Of a stretch of 64,000 bases of DNA, positions 1 to 10,700 are shown in pieces. The stretch is from Variovorax paradoxus. Its GTDB lineage: Bacteria > Pseudomonadota > Gammaproteobacteria > Burkholderiales > Burkholderiaceae_C. Every line of letters begins with the position of its first letter. Position 1 is the stretch's first letter. The stretch spans positions 4,355,001 through 4,419,000 of the forward strand of contig NZ_CP091716.1 of NCBI RefSeq assembly GCF_022009635.1, given 5' to 3'. Below the pieces are notes generated by a model, which worked only from the letters and a program-made list of their open reading frames with translations, had not been told where the DNA came from and did not search any database. A program made the translations under genes and the position numbers.

Positions 1-1000
1 CGCCGGGGCCGCCCTTCTCGATGTTCGAGACCAGCGCGCCTTCGGGCTTGTCGAGCTTGAACGAATCGGCAAAGGCCTGGTTCACTTCCTGCACCGCCAC
101 GCCGAGCCGGCCGTGCGTGGCCTTGCCGGTCGCGACGATCTGGTCCTTCACCTGGATCGCCACGTCGATGGGAATGGCGAACGACAGGCCCTGGTAGCCG
201 CCGCTGCGGCTGTATATCTGCGAGTTGATGCCGACCACCTCGCCGCGCGTGTTGAGCAGCGGGCCGCCGGAGTTGCCGGGGTTCACCGCCACGTCGGTCT
301 GGATGAACGGCACGTAGCTGTCGTCGGGCAGCGAGCGGCCCTTGGCGCTCACCACGCCGGCCGTCACCGTGTTCTCGAAGCCGAAGGGCGAGCCGATGGC
401 CAGCACCCATTCGCCGACCTTCAGGTCCTTGGTGTTGCCCAGTGCGAGCACCGGCAGGTTCTTGGCGTCGATCTTCAGCACCGCGATGTCGGTCTTGGCG
501 TCGGCGCCCAGCACCTTGGCGCGGAACTCGCGGCGGTCGGTCAGCTTGACGGTGACTTCCTTCGCGTCCTTCACCACGTGGGCGTTGGTGATGATGATGC
601 CGCTGGGGTCGACGATGAAGCCCGAACCCTGCGCGCGCACCGGCACGTCGCGTTGCTGCTGCTGGCCGCGCGGGTTCATCTGGCCCTGGAAGCGGCGGAA
701 GAACTGGAACATCGGGTCATCGGGGTCGATGCCCTGGATCTCGGCCGCGGCCTCGTCGTCCGACGCCTTCATGGTGCCGGTCACGCTGATGTTGACCACG
801 GCCGGGCCATCGCGCGAGGTGATGGTCGAGAAGTCGGGCAGCGTGACCATGGCCGCGGGCGCCGTGGCGACTGCGTTGGTGGTGGCCGGCGCGCCCACGG
901 CGCGAGCGCTGGTGTAGGCACCGGCACCGACGGCACCGATCACACCCGCGGTCGCCAAGGCAATCACCAGGGCGCGGGGCGAAGTCAGACGGGAGTTCAT
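1..1000 (-). CDS. Trypsin-like (DegP/HtrA-type) periplasmic serine protease, 3' end beyond window
   Basis: Degrades or refolds misfolded envelope proteins, as known for HtrA/DegP-type S1C peptidases. The reading frame starts at the ATG on 1000-998, behind a good AAAGGAA ribosome site, and runs off the left edge without a stop, so only about 333 residues are seen. Residues 10-30 form a hydrophobic export or anchor segment. The catalytic triad is visible: His141 in TNAHVV, Asp171 in KTDIAVL and Ser244 in GNSGGPLL. A Met/Gln-rich stretch around residues 97-118 precedes the protease core, and a PDZ-type segment (RLGVAVQEV) begins just before the edge. It lies 100 bp downstream of a two-component operon on the same strand and has its own candidate regulator box at 1061-1077. 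Family membership is secure; which paralogue (DegP, DegQ, MucD) cannot be told from the fragment. Confidence 0.93.
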   Translation of the reverse strand, partial: MNSRLTSPRALVIALATAGVIGAVGAGAYTSARAVGAPATTNAVATAPAAMVTLPDFSTITSRDGPAVVNISVTGTMKASDDEAAAEIQGIDPDDPMFQFFRRFQGQMNPRGQQQQRDVPVRAQGSGFIVDPSGIIITNAHVVKDAKEVTVKLTDRREFRAKVLGADAKTDIAVLKIDAKNLPVLALGNTKDLKVGEWVLAIGSPFGFENTVTAGVVSAKGRSLPDDSYVPFIQTDVAVNPGNSGGPLLNTRGEVVGINSQIYSRSGGYQGLSFAIPIDVAIQVKDQIVATGKATHGRLGVAVQEVNQAFADSFKLDKPEGALVSNIEKGGPG

Positions 1001-1060
1001 TTGTCGGTTCCTTTCAAGGCGTATGCACGCAACACGATGAAAGGAATGTCGCCGCACTGA

Positions 1061-1077
1061 CTTAAGCGCCGCTTAAA
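1061..1077 (-). promoter_or_regulatory. PmrA/QseB-type direct repeat upstream of the protease gene
   Basis: The plus strand shows CTTAAG, five bases, CTTAAA; read on the minus strand this is TTTAAG-N5-CTTAAG. Two TTAA-containing hexamers spaced 11 bp apart match the known recognition pattern of PmrA/BasR/QseB-type response regulators. The box sits 61 bp upstream of the protease start codon, and the gene for such a regulator lies immediately upstream at 2426-3085. The match is seen directly; binding is inferred. Confidence 0.5.
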
Positions 1078-1100
1078 CGACGCCCCACCCGAAAAAGGGC

Positions 1101-2429
1101 TCAGGCGTGGGCCGGAAAGCGCACCAGCACCCGCAGGCCGCCCAGGCTCGGCGAGGCGTCGAGCGCCACGGTCGCGCCGTGCAACTCGGCAATCGATTTG
1201 ACGATGGCCAGGCCCAGCCCGCTGCCGGGCGCCTGGGTTTCGCCCGAGCGGTAGAAGCGGTCGAGCACGCGTTCGCGCTCGGCCTCGGGCAGCCCGGGGC
1301 CGCTGTCGTCGACGCTGAGTTCGACCGCGTCGTCGCGCCTGGCGATGGCGATGTCGACCCGGCCTTCGACGGGTGTGTACTTCACGGCGTTTTCCAGCAG
1401 GTTGCGCAGCAGCATGCGCAGCGCCTCGGACTGGCCGCTGACGACGGCAGCATCGGCATGGGTGATGCCGATGTCGATGCCCCGCGCCTGCGCCGCGGCC
1501 ACCGCGTCGGACACCGCGAGCCGCGCCACCTCGGAAAGATCGACCGGCTCGGGCGTGGCGCCGGACGCCATGCTGGCCTCGTGGCGGGCCAGCGCAAGCA
1601 TCTGCTCGACGAGGCGCGTGGCACGGTCGATGCCCGCCACCAGCCGGCTCACGGCCAGGTCGCGCGACGCGCCGTCGGGGGCGCGCTGCAGCCCCTGCAC
1701 CTGCAGCTTCAACGCGGCCAGCGGCGAGCGCAGTTCATGCGCGGCATCGGCGACGAAGTGCTTCTGCGCATCGAAGGCATGCCGCACCCGGCCGAACAGC
1801 AGGTTCAGTTCCTGCACGAGCGGGCGCACTTCTTCCGGCAGGTCTTCCTCGCTCACCGGCGACAGGTCGTCTGCCTGACGCGACGCCACCTGTTTGCGCA
1901 CCCGCGCCACCGGCGCGAGCGAGCGGCTCACCACCCACCACACGACCAGCATCAGCAGCGGTGCCATCAGCGCCACCGGCGCGATGGTCCGCAATGCGAG
2001 CGAGCCGGCCATGTGCCGCCGCGCGGCCATGTCCTGCGCCACCTGGATCACCAGCCCGCGCGTCTGCATCGAGAACACGCGGTACGTGGTGCCGCGCGCA
2101 TGCACGTCGGCAAAGCCCAGCACCGCGAGCTGCGGCAGCGCCGCCTCTTCGGCGGATTCGAAAATGCGCACGCCGTCGGCGGTCCACACCTGCACGACGA
2201 AATCGAAGTTCTGCTCGCCCGTGCCGATACCGCCGACCGCGGCGCTCGGCGGCAGGCCGGCACGCAGCGACAGCGCCATCTGCTGCATGTGGTAGTCGAA
2301 GATGTCGTCGGCTTCGGCAAGCACCGTGCGGTACGCCACCAGCGCCTGCGCGCTGGCCGCCAGCACGATGGCCGCCAGCAGGAACCACAACAGCCGCGCG
2401 CGCAGGGAACCGGTCAGCCTGCGCCTCAT
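1101..2429 (-). CDS. Two-component sensor histidine kinase (QseC/PmrB-like)
   Basis: Inner-membrane sensor kinase of 442 residues that phosphorylates the adjacent response regulator. A membrane segment at about residues 11-33, a periplasmic loop to about 145, and a second membrane segment at about 148-168 are followed by HAMP-like sequence, the HisKA helix with phospho-acceptor His231 (HELRSPLAAL), the N box NLLENAVKYTP (343-353), G1 DDSGPGLP (374-381) and G2 GSGLGLAIVKS (402-412). The ATG at 2429-2427 overlaps the regulator stop codon (ATGA), so translation is probably coupled; a longer in-frame extension to 2624 lies wholly inside the regulator gene and is rejected. The signal sensed is unknown; the protease gene downstream suggests envelope conditions. 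Confidence 0.93.
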   Translation of the reverse strand: MRRRLTGSLRARLLWFLLAAIVLAASAQALVAYRTVLAEADDIFDYHMQQMALSLRAGLPPSAAVGGIGTGEQNFDFVVQVWTADGVRIFESAEEAALPQLAVLGFADVHARGTTYRVFSMQTRGLVIQVAQDMAARRHMAGSLALRTIAPVALMAPLLMLVVWWVVSRSLAPVARVRKQVASRQADDLSPVSEEDLPEEVRPLVQELNLLFGRVRHAFDAQKHFVADAAHELRSPLAALKLQVQGLQRAPDGASRDLAVSRLVAGIDRATRLVEQMLALARHEASMASGATPEPVDLSEVARLAVSDAVAAAQARGIDIGITHADAAVVSGQSEALRMLLRNLLENAVKYTPVEGRVDIAIARRDDAVELSVDDSGPGLPEAERERVLDRFYRSGETQAPGSGLGLAIVKSIAELHGATVALDASPSLGGLRVLVRFPAHA

Positions 2430-3085
2430 ACCTTCGGCACCATGTAGCCGACGCCGCGCACGTTGCGGATCAGCTCGGCACCGAGCTTCTTGCGCAGGCC
2501 GTGCACGTACACCTCCACCGCGTTGCTGCTGATCTCGTCCTTCCAGCTGTAGAGCTTTTCCTCGAGCTGGGCGCGCGACAGCACCATGCCGGGCCGTGCG
2601 AGCAGCGGCTCCAGAACGGCCCATTCGCGGGCCGACAGCACCACCGGCTGGCCGGCCACCGAGACCTCGCGCGTGGCCGGGTTGATGCTCACGCCCATGT
2701 GCTCGTACACCGGCTCGGCACGGCCCGCCGCGCGACGCAGCAAGGCGCGGATGCGGGCCAGGAGTTCTTCGAGGTCGTAGGGCTTGAGCACGTAGTCGTC
2801 AGCGCCGGCGTCGAGCCCTTCTATGCGCTGCTGCACCGAGTCGCGCGCGGTGGCGATGAGCACCGGCATGCGCTGCTTGCGCGCGCGCAGGTTGCGCAGC
2901 ACTTCGAGCCCGTCGCGTCGCGGCACGCCCAGGTCGAGCATCACCAGGTCGTACTGCTGGGTGCGCAGCGCCGACTCCGCGGCTTCGCCGTCTTTCACCC
3001 AATCCACCGCGTACTGCTCGGCACGCAACAGGTCGAGCACGGCTTCGCCGATCATCACATCGTCTTCTAGGAGGAGGAGTCGCAT
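2426..3085 (-). CDS. OmpR/QseB-family response regulator
   Basis: DNA-binding response regulator of 219 residues. The receiver domain (1-115) has the acidic pair Glu7/Asp8, phospho-acceptor Asp51 in VMLDLGVP, and the conserved Lys in VLKPYD. The winged-helix domain (about 125-219) ends with the family signature RNVRGVGYMVPKV. It is the first gene of a regulator-kinase pair with a 4-bp overlap. The close resemblance is to QseB/PmrA/BasR. That group is known to bind paired TTAA hexamers 11 bp apart, and such a pair lies at 1061-1077 in front of the protease gene, which is therefore a likely target. Confidence 0.94.
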   Translation of the reverse strand: MRLLLLEDDVMIGEAVLDLLRAEQYAVDWVKDGEAAESALRTQQYDLVMLDLGVPRRDGLEVLRNLRARKQRMPVLIATARDSVQQRIEGLDAGADDYVLKPYDLEELLARIRALLRRAAGRAEPVYEHMGVSINPATREVSVAGQPVVLSAREWAVLEPLLARPGMVLSRAQLEEKLYSWKDEISSNAVEVYVHGLRKKLGAELIRNVRGVGYMVPKV

Positions 3086-3148
3086 GGTTGTGTCCGTTTC
3101 GGGGATTCGAGGCTTGGGCCTTCGCTAAAGTTCAGATCGAAGGACGCG

Positions 3149-3919
3149 TCAGAGCAACGAACGCACTTCCCGCGCGGCTTCGAACAATAGCGGCAGCATG
3201 TCGCGCTGCAGGGCCTCTTCCTGGTAGCGCGTGCCCGACAGCACCACGTTCAACGCCGCCACCGTGTGGCCCTGCATGTCGCGCAGCGGCACCGCCAGCG
3301 CCTGCACACCCAGCTCGTGTTCCTCGCTGGCAAAACAATAGTCGTCCTTGCGGGCGCGGGCAACCAGCTGGCGCAGGCCGCGCGCCTGGGTCACGGTCTG
3401 GGGCGTGAGGCGCGCCAGATGACGACCCTTGAGCCATTGCGTGAACACGGTCGGCGCCATCGCAGCCAGCAGCACGCGGCCGGTCGAGGTGGCATGGGCC
3501 GGCAGCCGTGCGCCCAGGTGCAGGCCGTAGGCCAGCACGCGCGTCGGCGTGCCGTAATTGCCGCTGCGCGCGACGATGACCACCTCTTCGCCGTCGAGCA
3601 CCACCGCCGAGAAAGACTCGCCCGTCTGCGCCGCCAGCCGGTTCAGCGTGGGCTGCAGGGCGCGCGGCAGGCGCGACGACGCGAGATAGCTGCCGGAGAA
3701 GCGCAGCACCTTCGGCGCCATCCAGAAATAGCTGCCGTCGGTTTCCAGGTAGCCCAGGTGTGCCAGCGTCAGCAGATGGCGGCGAGCCGCGGCGCGCGTG
3801 AGGCCGGCGCGCTCTGCGGCCAGCGTGGCGTTGAGCCGCTGGCGCTCCGTGTCGAAGCTCTCGAGCACCGCCATTCCCTTGGCGATGCCCTCGATGAAGT
3901 CGGCTCTGGCGATGGTCAT
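3149..3919 (-). CDS. pobR: IclR-family regulator divergent from pobA (PobR/PcaR type)
   Basis: Transcription regulator of 256 residues with an N-terminal winged helix (about 9-70, TRAAARRHLLTLAHLGYL) and an IclR effector domain to the C terminus. It is transcribed away from pobA with a 141-bp shared intergenic region that holds a perfect inverted repeat. In Acinetobacter and related bacteria, IclR members PobR and PcaR control 4-hydroxybenzoate and protocatechuate genes, so regulation of pobA is the natural inference. Start chosen at the ATG on 3919-3917, where the conserved N terminus MTIARADFIEGIAKG begins; the same frame stays open to 5185 only because it crosses pobA in antisense. Confident for the family, less so for the exact effector. 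Confidence 0.88.
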   Translation of the reverse strand: MTIARADFIEGIAKGMAVLESFDTERQRLNATLAAERAGLTRAAARRHLLTLAHLGYLETDGSYFWMAPKVLRFSGSYLASSRLPRALQPTLNRLAAQTGESFSAVVLDGEEVVIVARSGNYGTPTRVLAYGLHLGARLPAHATSTGRVLLAAMAPTVFTQWLKGRHLARLTPQTVTQARGLRQLVARARKDDYCFASEEHELGVQALAVPLRDMQGHTVAALNVVLSGTRYQEEALQRDMLPLLFEAAREVRSLL

Positions 3920-3950
3920 TCGTCGTCGGTTCGTCGTTTGCTCGAAGTGT

Positions 3951-3967
3951 TGCGCGATCATCGCGCA
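3951..3967. promoter_or_regulatory. Candidate operator between pobR and pobA
   Basis: A perfect 17-bp inverted repeat, TGCGCGAT-C-ATCGCGCA, lies 32 bp upstream of the pobR start and 94 bp upstream of the pobA start. Perfect symmetry in a short divergent region, next to an IclR regulator (a family that binds palindromes), makes it the best candidate operator. A partial copy (GCATCGCGC) follows at 3992-4000. Confidence 0.5.
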
Positions 3968-4039
3968 CGCGTTCGCATGATCGCACAGAGCATCGCGCGC
4001 CGCCGCCACAGAGGGGCGGCCGCGCCCTACGCTCCGTGA

Positions 4040-5643
<1,604 letters not shown>

Positions 5644-5656
5644 GTTCTGCCTCGCT

Positions 5657-6556
5657 TCAGAGTGATGCGACCCGGCCCGATGGCTGGATCAGGCGTTCAT
5701 CATCGAGAAGCGCCGCGATGCGGTCTTGGAAAATCTTGCGATCTCCCCGCGCCGCCTTGCGAAAGCCGCTGGGCGACACGCCAGCCGCGCGGTGGAAGGT
5801 GCGCACGAAATTGCTGAGATCGGCAAAGCCCACGTCGAGCGAGATCTCGGTCACGGGGCGGGCGTCGTCCTCGGCCAACAGGCGTGCGGCACGGCGAAGG
5901 CGCGAGCGCACGAGGTACTGATGCGGCGTGACGCCCAGCACCTGCGAGAACAGGCGCAGGAAGTGGAAGGAACTCAGCCCAGCCTCGGCCGCCGCGCCGT
6001 CGAGGTCGATGTCATGCGGCGAATTGGCGTCGATCCACATGGCTGCATCGACCGCCCGGCGACGGTCTCGCGCCGCCGCGGTGGACGGCGGCACCGACTT
6101 CCGGCGGCCGGACACGACTTCGACGAAGCGGCTCGCGAACCACATGCCGAGTTCGTCCAGGCCCGCGTCGCCCTGCCCTTCGGCTGCGGCCTGGGCGAGT
6201 TCGCCGATCACCACCAGTTGGGCCAGTGGCGGCAGGCCGCCGACGCGCCAGGTCTTCGAGTCACCGCCGATCAGGTCGACGAAACCGGGGGACAGATGAA
6301 ACGCGAGGCACTCGTCGCCGCACACGTGGTTGTCGTGCGTGCAGACGTACTCGTCCCCGGGGCGCCCGACCAGCACCGAGCCGGTCACCAGTTCGTAGGC
6401 ATGGCCGCGCGTGCGGTAGCCGAAGCTGCCCTTGCGCACGTAAGAGACCGAGTAGCCCTCGTGCAGTTCGGTGAAGGGCCGTGCCTCGGGCCCCGCGTCG
6501 CAGCGGTAGCTGGAGACGCTGATCGCATCGGTCTTTGCTTCAGTGGTGACAAGCAC
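5657..6556 (-). CDS. AraC-family transcription regulator
   Basis: Regulator of about 299 residues with an N-terminal cupin-like sensing domain and a C-terminal double helix-turn-helix ([20 protein letters not shown] and [20 protein letters not shown], ending in the AraC signature [11 protein letters not shown]). I chose the GTG at 6556-6554 because an AAAGG sequence lies 8-9 bp before it and because the frame upstream (to 6622) would run 32 bp into the neighbouring molybdoenzyme gene; the longer form cannot be excluded. A possible Cys pair, CGDEC, occurs in the sensing domain. Its target is unknown; the molybdoenzyme large subunit directly upstream on the same strand and the SRPBCC gene downstream are candidates. 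Confidence 0.85.
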   Translation of the reverse strand: MLVTTEAKTDAISVSSYRCDAGPEARPFTELHEGYSVSYVRKGSFGYRTRGHAYELVTGSVLVGRPGDEYVCTHDNHVCGDECLAFHLSPGFVDLIGGDSKTWRVGGLPPLAQLVVIGELAQAAAEGQGDAGLDELGMWFASRFVEVVSGRRKSVPPSTAAARDRRRAVDAAMWIDANSPHDIDLDGAAAEAGLSSFHFLRLFSQVLGVTPHQYLVRSRLRRAARLLAEDDARPVTEISLDVGFADLSNFVRTFHRAAGVSPSGFRKAARGDRKIFQDRIAALLDDERLIQPSGRVASL

Positions 6557-6590
6557 GGCAGGCGCCTTTCTGCCCCACGAAAACGATTGC

Positions 6591-8921
6591 TCAATCGACC
6601 GTCTGCATCGCCTGCCAGACACGCGCCGGACTCAGCGGCATGTGCAGCCGAGGCGCGCGGGTGGCGAGCCCGTTGCGCGCGAAGGCGTCGGCCACTGCGT
6701 TCACGATGGCCGGCGTGGCGCCGATGGTGCCCAGTTCGCCCACGCCCTTCACGCCCAGCGGGTTGTTCTTGCAAGGCGTGGATTCGTCCATTTCCATGTT
6801 GAACATGGTGTCGACGATGTCGGCGCGCGGCGCTGCGTAGTCCATCAGGCTGCCGGTAACGGGCTGGCCGGTTTCGTGGTCGTACACCACCTGCTCGTAG
6901 AGCGCCTGCCCGATGCCCTGCACCGCGCCGCCCTCGAGCTGGCCGCGCACGATCATCGGATTGATGACGCGGCCCACGTCGTTGACCGAGCTGTAGGCCA
7001 CCACGCTGATTTCGCCGGTGGGCGGATCGATCTCGATCTCGCAGATGTGGCAGCCGTTGGGCCAGGTCGGGCCGGCCACGGTGCTGGTGGAGTCGACGAA
7101 GATTTCGCGGTCCGGCTGCTTGCCGGCGAGCGTGAACAGGTCGAGCTCCAGGTCGGTGCCGGCCACCATGAAGACGCCGCGCGTGTAGGTGATGTCGTCG
7201 ACGGCCGCCTCGAACTCCTGCGCCGCGAGTTCGCGCGCCTTGTCGATGGTGCGTTCCGCGCCGATGCGCACGGCCGATCCGCCGGTGAAGAGCGAACGCG
7301 AACCGGCGCTCCCGAAGCCGTCGCCGCGATCGGTGTCGCCGAGCACCACGCGCACCTTGTCGATGGGCACGCCGAAGGCGTCCACGGCCAGTTGCGCGAG
7401 CGAGGTGGCAATTCCCTGCCCCATCGCGTTGACGGCCGAGAACACCTCGATCACGCCCTCGGCCTGCACCGAGACGGTCACGCGCTCCTCGAACACGTTG
7501 CCGCCGGTCCATTCGAGGAAGGTTGCAATGCCCAGGCCGCGGTGCTTGCCCTGGCTGGCGGACGCGGCGGCGCGGCCCTCGAAGCCCTGCCAGTCGGCCA
7601 GCATCAGCGCCTGGTCCATCACCGACTCGAAGTTGCCGGTGTCGTAGGTCTGTGCCATCGGGTTCTTGTACGGCATCTGCTCGGGGCGGATGAAGTTGCG
7701 CCGGCGTAGCGCGATGCGGTCGATGCCGGTCTGGCGCGCGGCCTCGTCCATCAGCCGCTCGATGGTGAAGATGGCCTCAGGGCGGCCCGCGCCGCGGTAG
7801 GCGCCGGTGGGCGCGGTGTTGGTGAGCACCGCCTTGAAATGGAAGTCGATGGTCTGGATGTCGTAGACGCTGGTCTGCACCCAGGGGCCGATGAGCAGCT
7901 GGATGGCCACGCCGGTGCCGGTGGCATAGGCGCCCACGTTGGCGAGCGTCTTGATGCGCAACGCCAGGATCTTGCCGTTGGCATCCAGCGCCATCTCGGC
8001 GCGGGCCTCTATGTCGCGGCCGTGCGCGCTCGACAGGAATTCTTCGCTGCGGTCGGCCACCCATTTCACCGGGCGATGGACCTGCAGCGCGGCAAACGCC
8101 ACCGCGATGTCTTCAGGGTAGGCGCCGGTTTTCATGCCGAAGCCGCCGCCCACGTCGCCCACGACCACGCGCACCTTTTCCTTGGGCAGGCCGATGGCCG
8201 CGCACAGCGAATCGCGAACGCCGGAGGGCATCTGCGTGCTCATGCGGATCGTGAGGCGGCCGGTTTCGTTGTCTTGCGCCGCGAGCACGGAACGCGGCTC
8301 GATGGTGAGCGCGACCACGCGCTGGTTGTTCACATCGAGCGCCACCACATGGCTGGCCTTGGCAAAGGCGGCGGTGGCAGCCTCGCTGCTGCCGTGGCGC
8401 ATTTCGGCGGCGACGTTGCCGGAAGCCTCTTCGCACAACTGCGGCGCGCCTTCGGCGGTGGCGCTGGCCAGGTCGACCACCATCGGCAGGTCTTCGTAGT
8501 CGACCATGATGGCTTCGCAGGCGTCGCGCGCCTGCTGCACGGTGTCGGCCACCACGAGCGCCACGGCCTCGCCGACGAAGCGGGTGCGTTCATGCGCCAT
8601 TGCGTGGCGCGGCGGGCTGGCGCTGTCGCTGCCGTCCGCGCGCTTGAAGCCGGCGGCGCCGGGCATCGGCTTGACGCCGGCCTGCGCCATGTCGGCCCCG
8701 GTGATCACGCACAGCACGCCGGGCATGGCGGCCGCGGCGCTGGTGTCCATGGCGCGGATGCGCGCGTGGGGATAGGAAGACCGCAGGAAGACAAGGTGCG
8801 CCTGGTCTGGCAACGTGACGTCGTCGGTGTAGCGTCCGGCGCCGGCCAACAGGCTTTCGTCCTCGAGTCTGCGCACCGCTTGGCCGCTGCCGAAGCGTGT
8901 GGGATTGGGTTCAGTGGTCAA
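6591..8921 (-). CDS. Molybdopterin-binding large subunit, CoxL/xanthine dehydrogenase family
   Basis: Large catalytic subunit (776 residues) of a molybdenum hydroxylase, oxidising an aldehyde, heterocycle or similar substrate at a Mo-molybdopterin centre. Seen are the N-terminal hammerhead domain ([21 protein letters not shown]), the molybdopterin motifs GGGFGMK (258-264) and [10 protein letters not shown] (374-383), and the C-terminal [13 protein letters not shown] with the conserved catalytic Glu. Residues AYRGAGR match form II CoxL-like proteins and not the AYRCSFR loop of true CO dehydrogenase, so CO oxidation is unlikely. The small 2Fe-2S and medium FAD subunits that normally flank such genes are absent on both sides; an AraC regulator lies downstream. 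The cofactor genes moaA-mobA-moeA are at 54-57 kb. Confidence 0.92.
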   Translation of the reverse strand: MTTEPNPTRFGSGQAVRRLEDESLLAGAGRYTDDVTLPDQAHLVFLRSSYPHARIRAMDTSAAAAMPGVLCVITGADMAQAGVKPMPGAAGFKRADGSDSASPPRHAMAHERTRFVGEAVALVVADTVQQARDACEAIMVDYEDLPMVVDLASATAEGAPQLCEEASGNVAAEMRHGSSEAATAAFAKASHVVALDVNNQRVVALTIEPRSVLAAQDNETGRLTIRMSTQMPSGVRDSLCAAIGLPKEKVRVVVGDVGGGFGMKTGAYPEDIAVAFAALQVHRPVKWVADRSEEFLSSAHGRDIEARAEMALDANGKILALRIKTLANVGAYATGTGVAIQLLIGPWVQTSVYDIQTIDFHFKAVLTNTAPTGAYRGAGRPEAIFTIERLMDEAARQTGIDRIALRRRNFIRPEQMPYKNPMAQTYDTGNFESVMDQALMLADWQGFEGRAAASASQGKHRGLGIATFLEWTGGNVFEERVTVSVQAEGVIEVFSAVNAMGQGIATSLAQLAVDAFGVPIDKVRVVLGDTDRGDGFGSAGSRSLFTGGSAVRIGAERTIDKARELAAQEFEAAVDDITYTRGVFMVAGTDLELDLFTLAGKQPDREIFVDSTSTVAGPTWPNGCHICEIEIDPPTGEISVVAYSSVNDVGRVINPMIVRGQLEGGAVQGIGQALYEQVVYDHETGQPVTGSLMDYAAPRADIVDTMFNMEMDESTPCKNNPLGVKGVGELGTIGATPAIVNAVADAFARNGLATRAPRLHMPLSPARVWQAMQTVD

Positions 8922-9013
8922 CGTGGTCCTCTTGTGCTGATCCCGGCGCGAAACAGATGCCAGCCGGATCCGCCGCGGGTACCTGGGAGTACGGCGGCGA
9001 ATTCAAGCTGTGC

Positions 9014-9023
9014 ACTATATAGT
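9014..9023. promoter_or_regulatory. AT-rich palindrome in the 8922-9157 intergenic region
   Basis: ACTATATAGT is a perfect 10-bp palindrome and stands out in GC-rich surroundings. It lies 93 bp upstream of the molybdoenzyme gene (minus) and 135 bp upstream of aat (plus). It could be a regulator half-site pair or part of a -10 region. The rest of this 236-bp divergent region shows no further clear element. Confidence 0.25.
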
Positions 9024-9157
9024 CTTCGACGGGTCTTGTGGGTGTGTCGTGCCAGCGGTCGCTACGCCCAGGCCGCTGCCTGCTGGGCAGACCTGGGGCG
9101 TACGCAATTTTCCCTCAACTGGATTCAGTTTTCGATAAGCCGTGTATACCTACGAAC

Positions 9158-9922
9158 ATGCAACAACTGCCTTGGCTTGAACCCGGAGACGCGCTGCCCG
9201 ATCCCGCATCGGCATGGGGCATTGCCGACCCGGTGCCCGGCCTGCTCGCGGCCGGAGGGGCTCTGGATGTCGATACTTTGATGCAGGCCTATGGCAACTG
9301 CGTCTTTCCGTGGTTCAGCGAAGACCAGCCGATCCTCTGGTGGAGCCCCGATCCGCGCATGGTGCTCCAGGTGGCCGACTTCAGGCTGCACCGCTCGCTG
9401 AGGAAAACCCTGGCGCGCTTCGCGGACACGCCGGGCTGCGAGGTGCGCATCGACCATGACTTCGGGGCCGTCATCGAGGCCTGCTCGCGCTCGCCGCGCA
9501 CGGGCCAGTCGGGCACCTGGATCGTTCCGGACATGGTGCGGGCCTATACGGATTTGCACCGCGCCGGCCATGCCCACAGCGTCGAGACCTGGATCGACGG
9601 CAAGCTGGCGGGCGGCCTCTACTGCGTGGCGCTGGGCCGTGCGGTTTTCGGCGAATCGATGTTCACCCGCCGGCCCGACGCCTCGAAGATCGCGCTGGCG
9701 GCGCTGGTGTCGCTTTGCAGGCGCTTCGGCGTGCAAATGATCGATTGCCAGCAGAACACGGCCCACCTTGCGAGCCTGGGCGCCCGCGAAATGCCGCGCA
9801 GGCGCTTCGTCGCCCATGTGGCCCACGCGCGGCGGGAGGACGGGCCACAGTGGCGTTTCGACCCCGTATACTGGACCGAAATCCTTTCCGCGCGACCTCC
9901 TTCTTTCGATGTGACGACGTGA
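9158..9922 (+). CDS. aat: Leucyl/phenylalanyl-tRNA--protein transferase
   Basis: N-end-rule enzyme that transfers Leu or Phe from aminoacyl-tRNA to proteins starting with Lys or Arg, marking them for ClpS/ClpAP. The 254-residue length and motifs [20 protein letters not shown] and the GNAT-like core [30 protein letters not shown] and [16 protein letters not shown] are all typical. Start placed at the ATG on 9158, where the family N terminus [10 protein letters not shown] begins; an in-frame extension to 9038 has no family similarity. Its last four bases overlap the GTG of bpt (GTGA), giving an aat-bpt operon dedicated to N-terminal tagging. Confidence 0.96.
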   Translation: MQQLPWLEPGDALPDPASAWGIADPVPGLLAAGGALDVDTLMQAYGNCVFPWFSEDQPILWWSPDPRMVLQVADFRLHRSLRKTLARFADTPGCEVRIDHDFGAVIEACSRSPRTGQSGTWIVPDMVRAYTDLHRAGHAHSVETWIDGKLAGGLYCVALGRAVFGESMFTRRPDASKIALAALVSLCRRFGVQMIDCQQNTAHLASLGAREMPRRRFVAHVAHARREDGPQWRFDPVYWTEILSARPPSFDVTT

Positions 9923-10668
9923 CGCACCTCAAGGACCTTCCGCTTCACACCCTGCAGTTCTACGCGACGGCGCCCTATCCTTGCAGTTACCTGCCGGATC
10001 GCCAGGCCCGCTCGCAGGTGGCCACGCCCAGCCACCTGATCCACAACGACGCCTACTCCGACCTGGTGCTCAGCGGCTTCCGGCGCAGCGGCATGTTCAC
10101 CTATCGGCCCTACTGCGACGGCTGCCGCGCGTGCATTCCGCTGCGGGTGCTGGCGAACAGCTTCCACCCCACGCGCAGCCAGCGACGCGCGGTGAAGCAG
10201 CATGCCGACCTCCAGGCGCGGGTGCTCAAGCTCTGTTTCGTGCCCGAGCACTACCAGCTCTACCTTCGCTACCAGAACGGCCGCCATGCGGGCGGCGGCA
10301 TGGACCACGACAGCATCGACCAGTACACCCAGTTCCTCCTGCAGAGCCGGGTCAACTCGCGGCTGGTGGAGTTCCGCGAAACGCTGCCCGACGGCAGCGC
10401 CGGTGCGCTCAAGATGGTGTCGATCCTCGACGTGCTGAACGACGGCATTTCCGCCGTTTACACCTTCTATGAGCCCGACACCAGCGCCGGCTACGGCACC
10501 TACAGCGTGCTCTGGCAGATCGAGCAGGCGCGCAAGCTGGGCCTGCCGCACGTCTACCTGGGCTACTGGATCGAGCACAGCCCGAAGATGAACTACAAGG
10601 CGCGCTTTTCCCCGCACGAAGTACTGGTGGATGGCCGCTGGCAAGCGCCTGGCGATTTCACAAGGTAA
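9919..10668 (+). CDS. bpt: Aspartate/glutamate leucyltransferase (arginyl-tRNA transferase family)
   Basis: Bpt transfers Leu to proteins with N-terminal Asp or Glu, complementing Aat in the bacterial N-end rule. The 249-residue protein shows the family cysteines near the N terminus ([15 protein letters not shown]), the cluster [16 protein letters not shown] and the C-terminal core [23 protein letters not shown]. The start is the GTG at 9919, which overlaps the aat stop; an upstream open frame to 9715 is just aat read in another phase. Assignment follows strong similarity to the bacterial Ate1-like family and the aat-bpt pairing. Confidence 0.95.
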   Translation: MTHLKDLPLHTLQFYATAPYPCSYLPDRQARSQVATPSHLIHNDAYSDLVLSGFRRSGMFTYRPYCDGCRACIPLRVLANSFHPTRSQRRAVKQHADLQARVLKLCFVPEHYQLYLRYQNGRHAGGGMDHDSIDQYTQFLLQSRVNSRLVEFRETLPDGSAGALKMVSILDVLNDGISAVYTFYEPDTSAGYGTYSVLWQIEQARKLGLPHVYLGYWIEHSPKMNYKARFSPHEVLVDGRWQAPGDFTR

Positions 10669-10669
10669 A

Positions 10670-10700
10670 ATGGCGCTCGGTCATCACCGCTAAGCGCCAT
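10670..10700. promoter_or_regulatory. Inverted repeat covering the IclR start codon
   Basis: ATGGCGCT (10670-10677) and AGCGCCAT (10693-10700) are perfect 8-bp inverted repeats separated by 15 bases; the right arm ends inside the start codon of the IclR gene. It could be an autoregulatory operator or an RNA hairpin that hides the start codon, as the gene has no clear Shine-Dalgarno sequence. Confidence 0.35.

Noticed and set aside
6591..8921. Carbon monoxide dehydrogenase (CoxL) proper
   Set aside because: The active-site loop is AYRGAGR; form I CO dehydrogenases have AYRCSFR, and coxM and coxS are missing.
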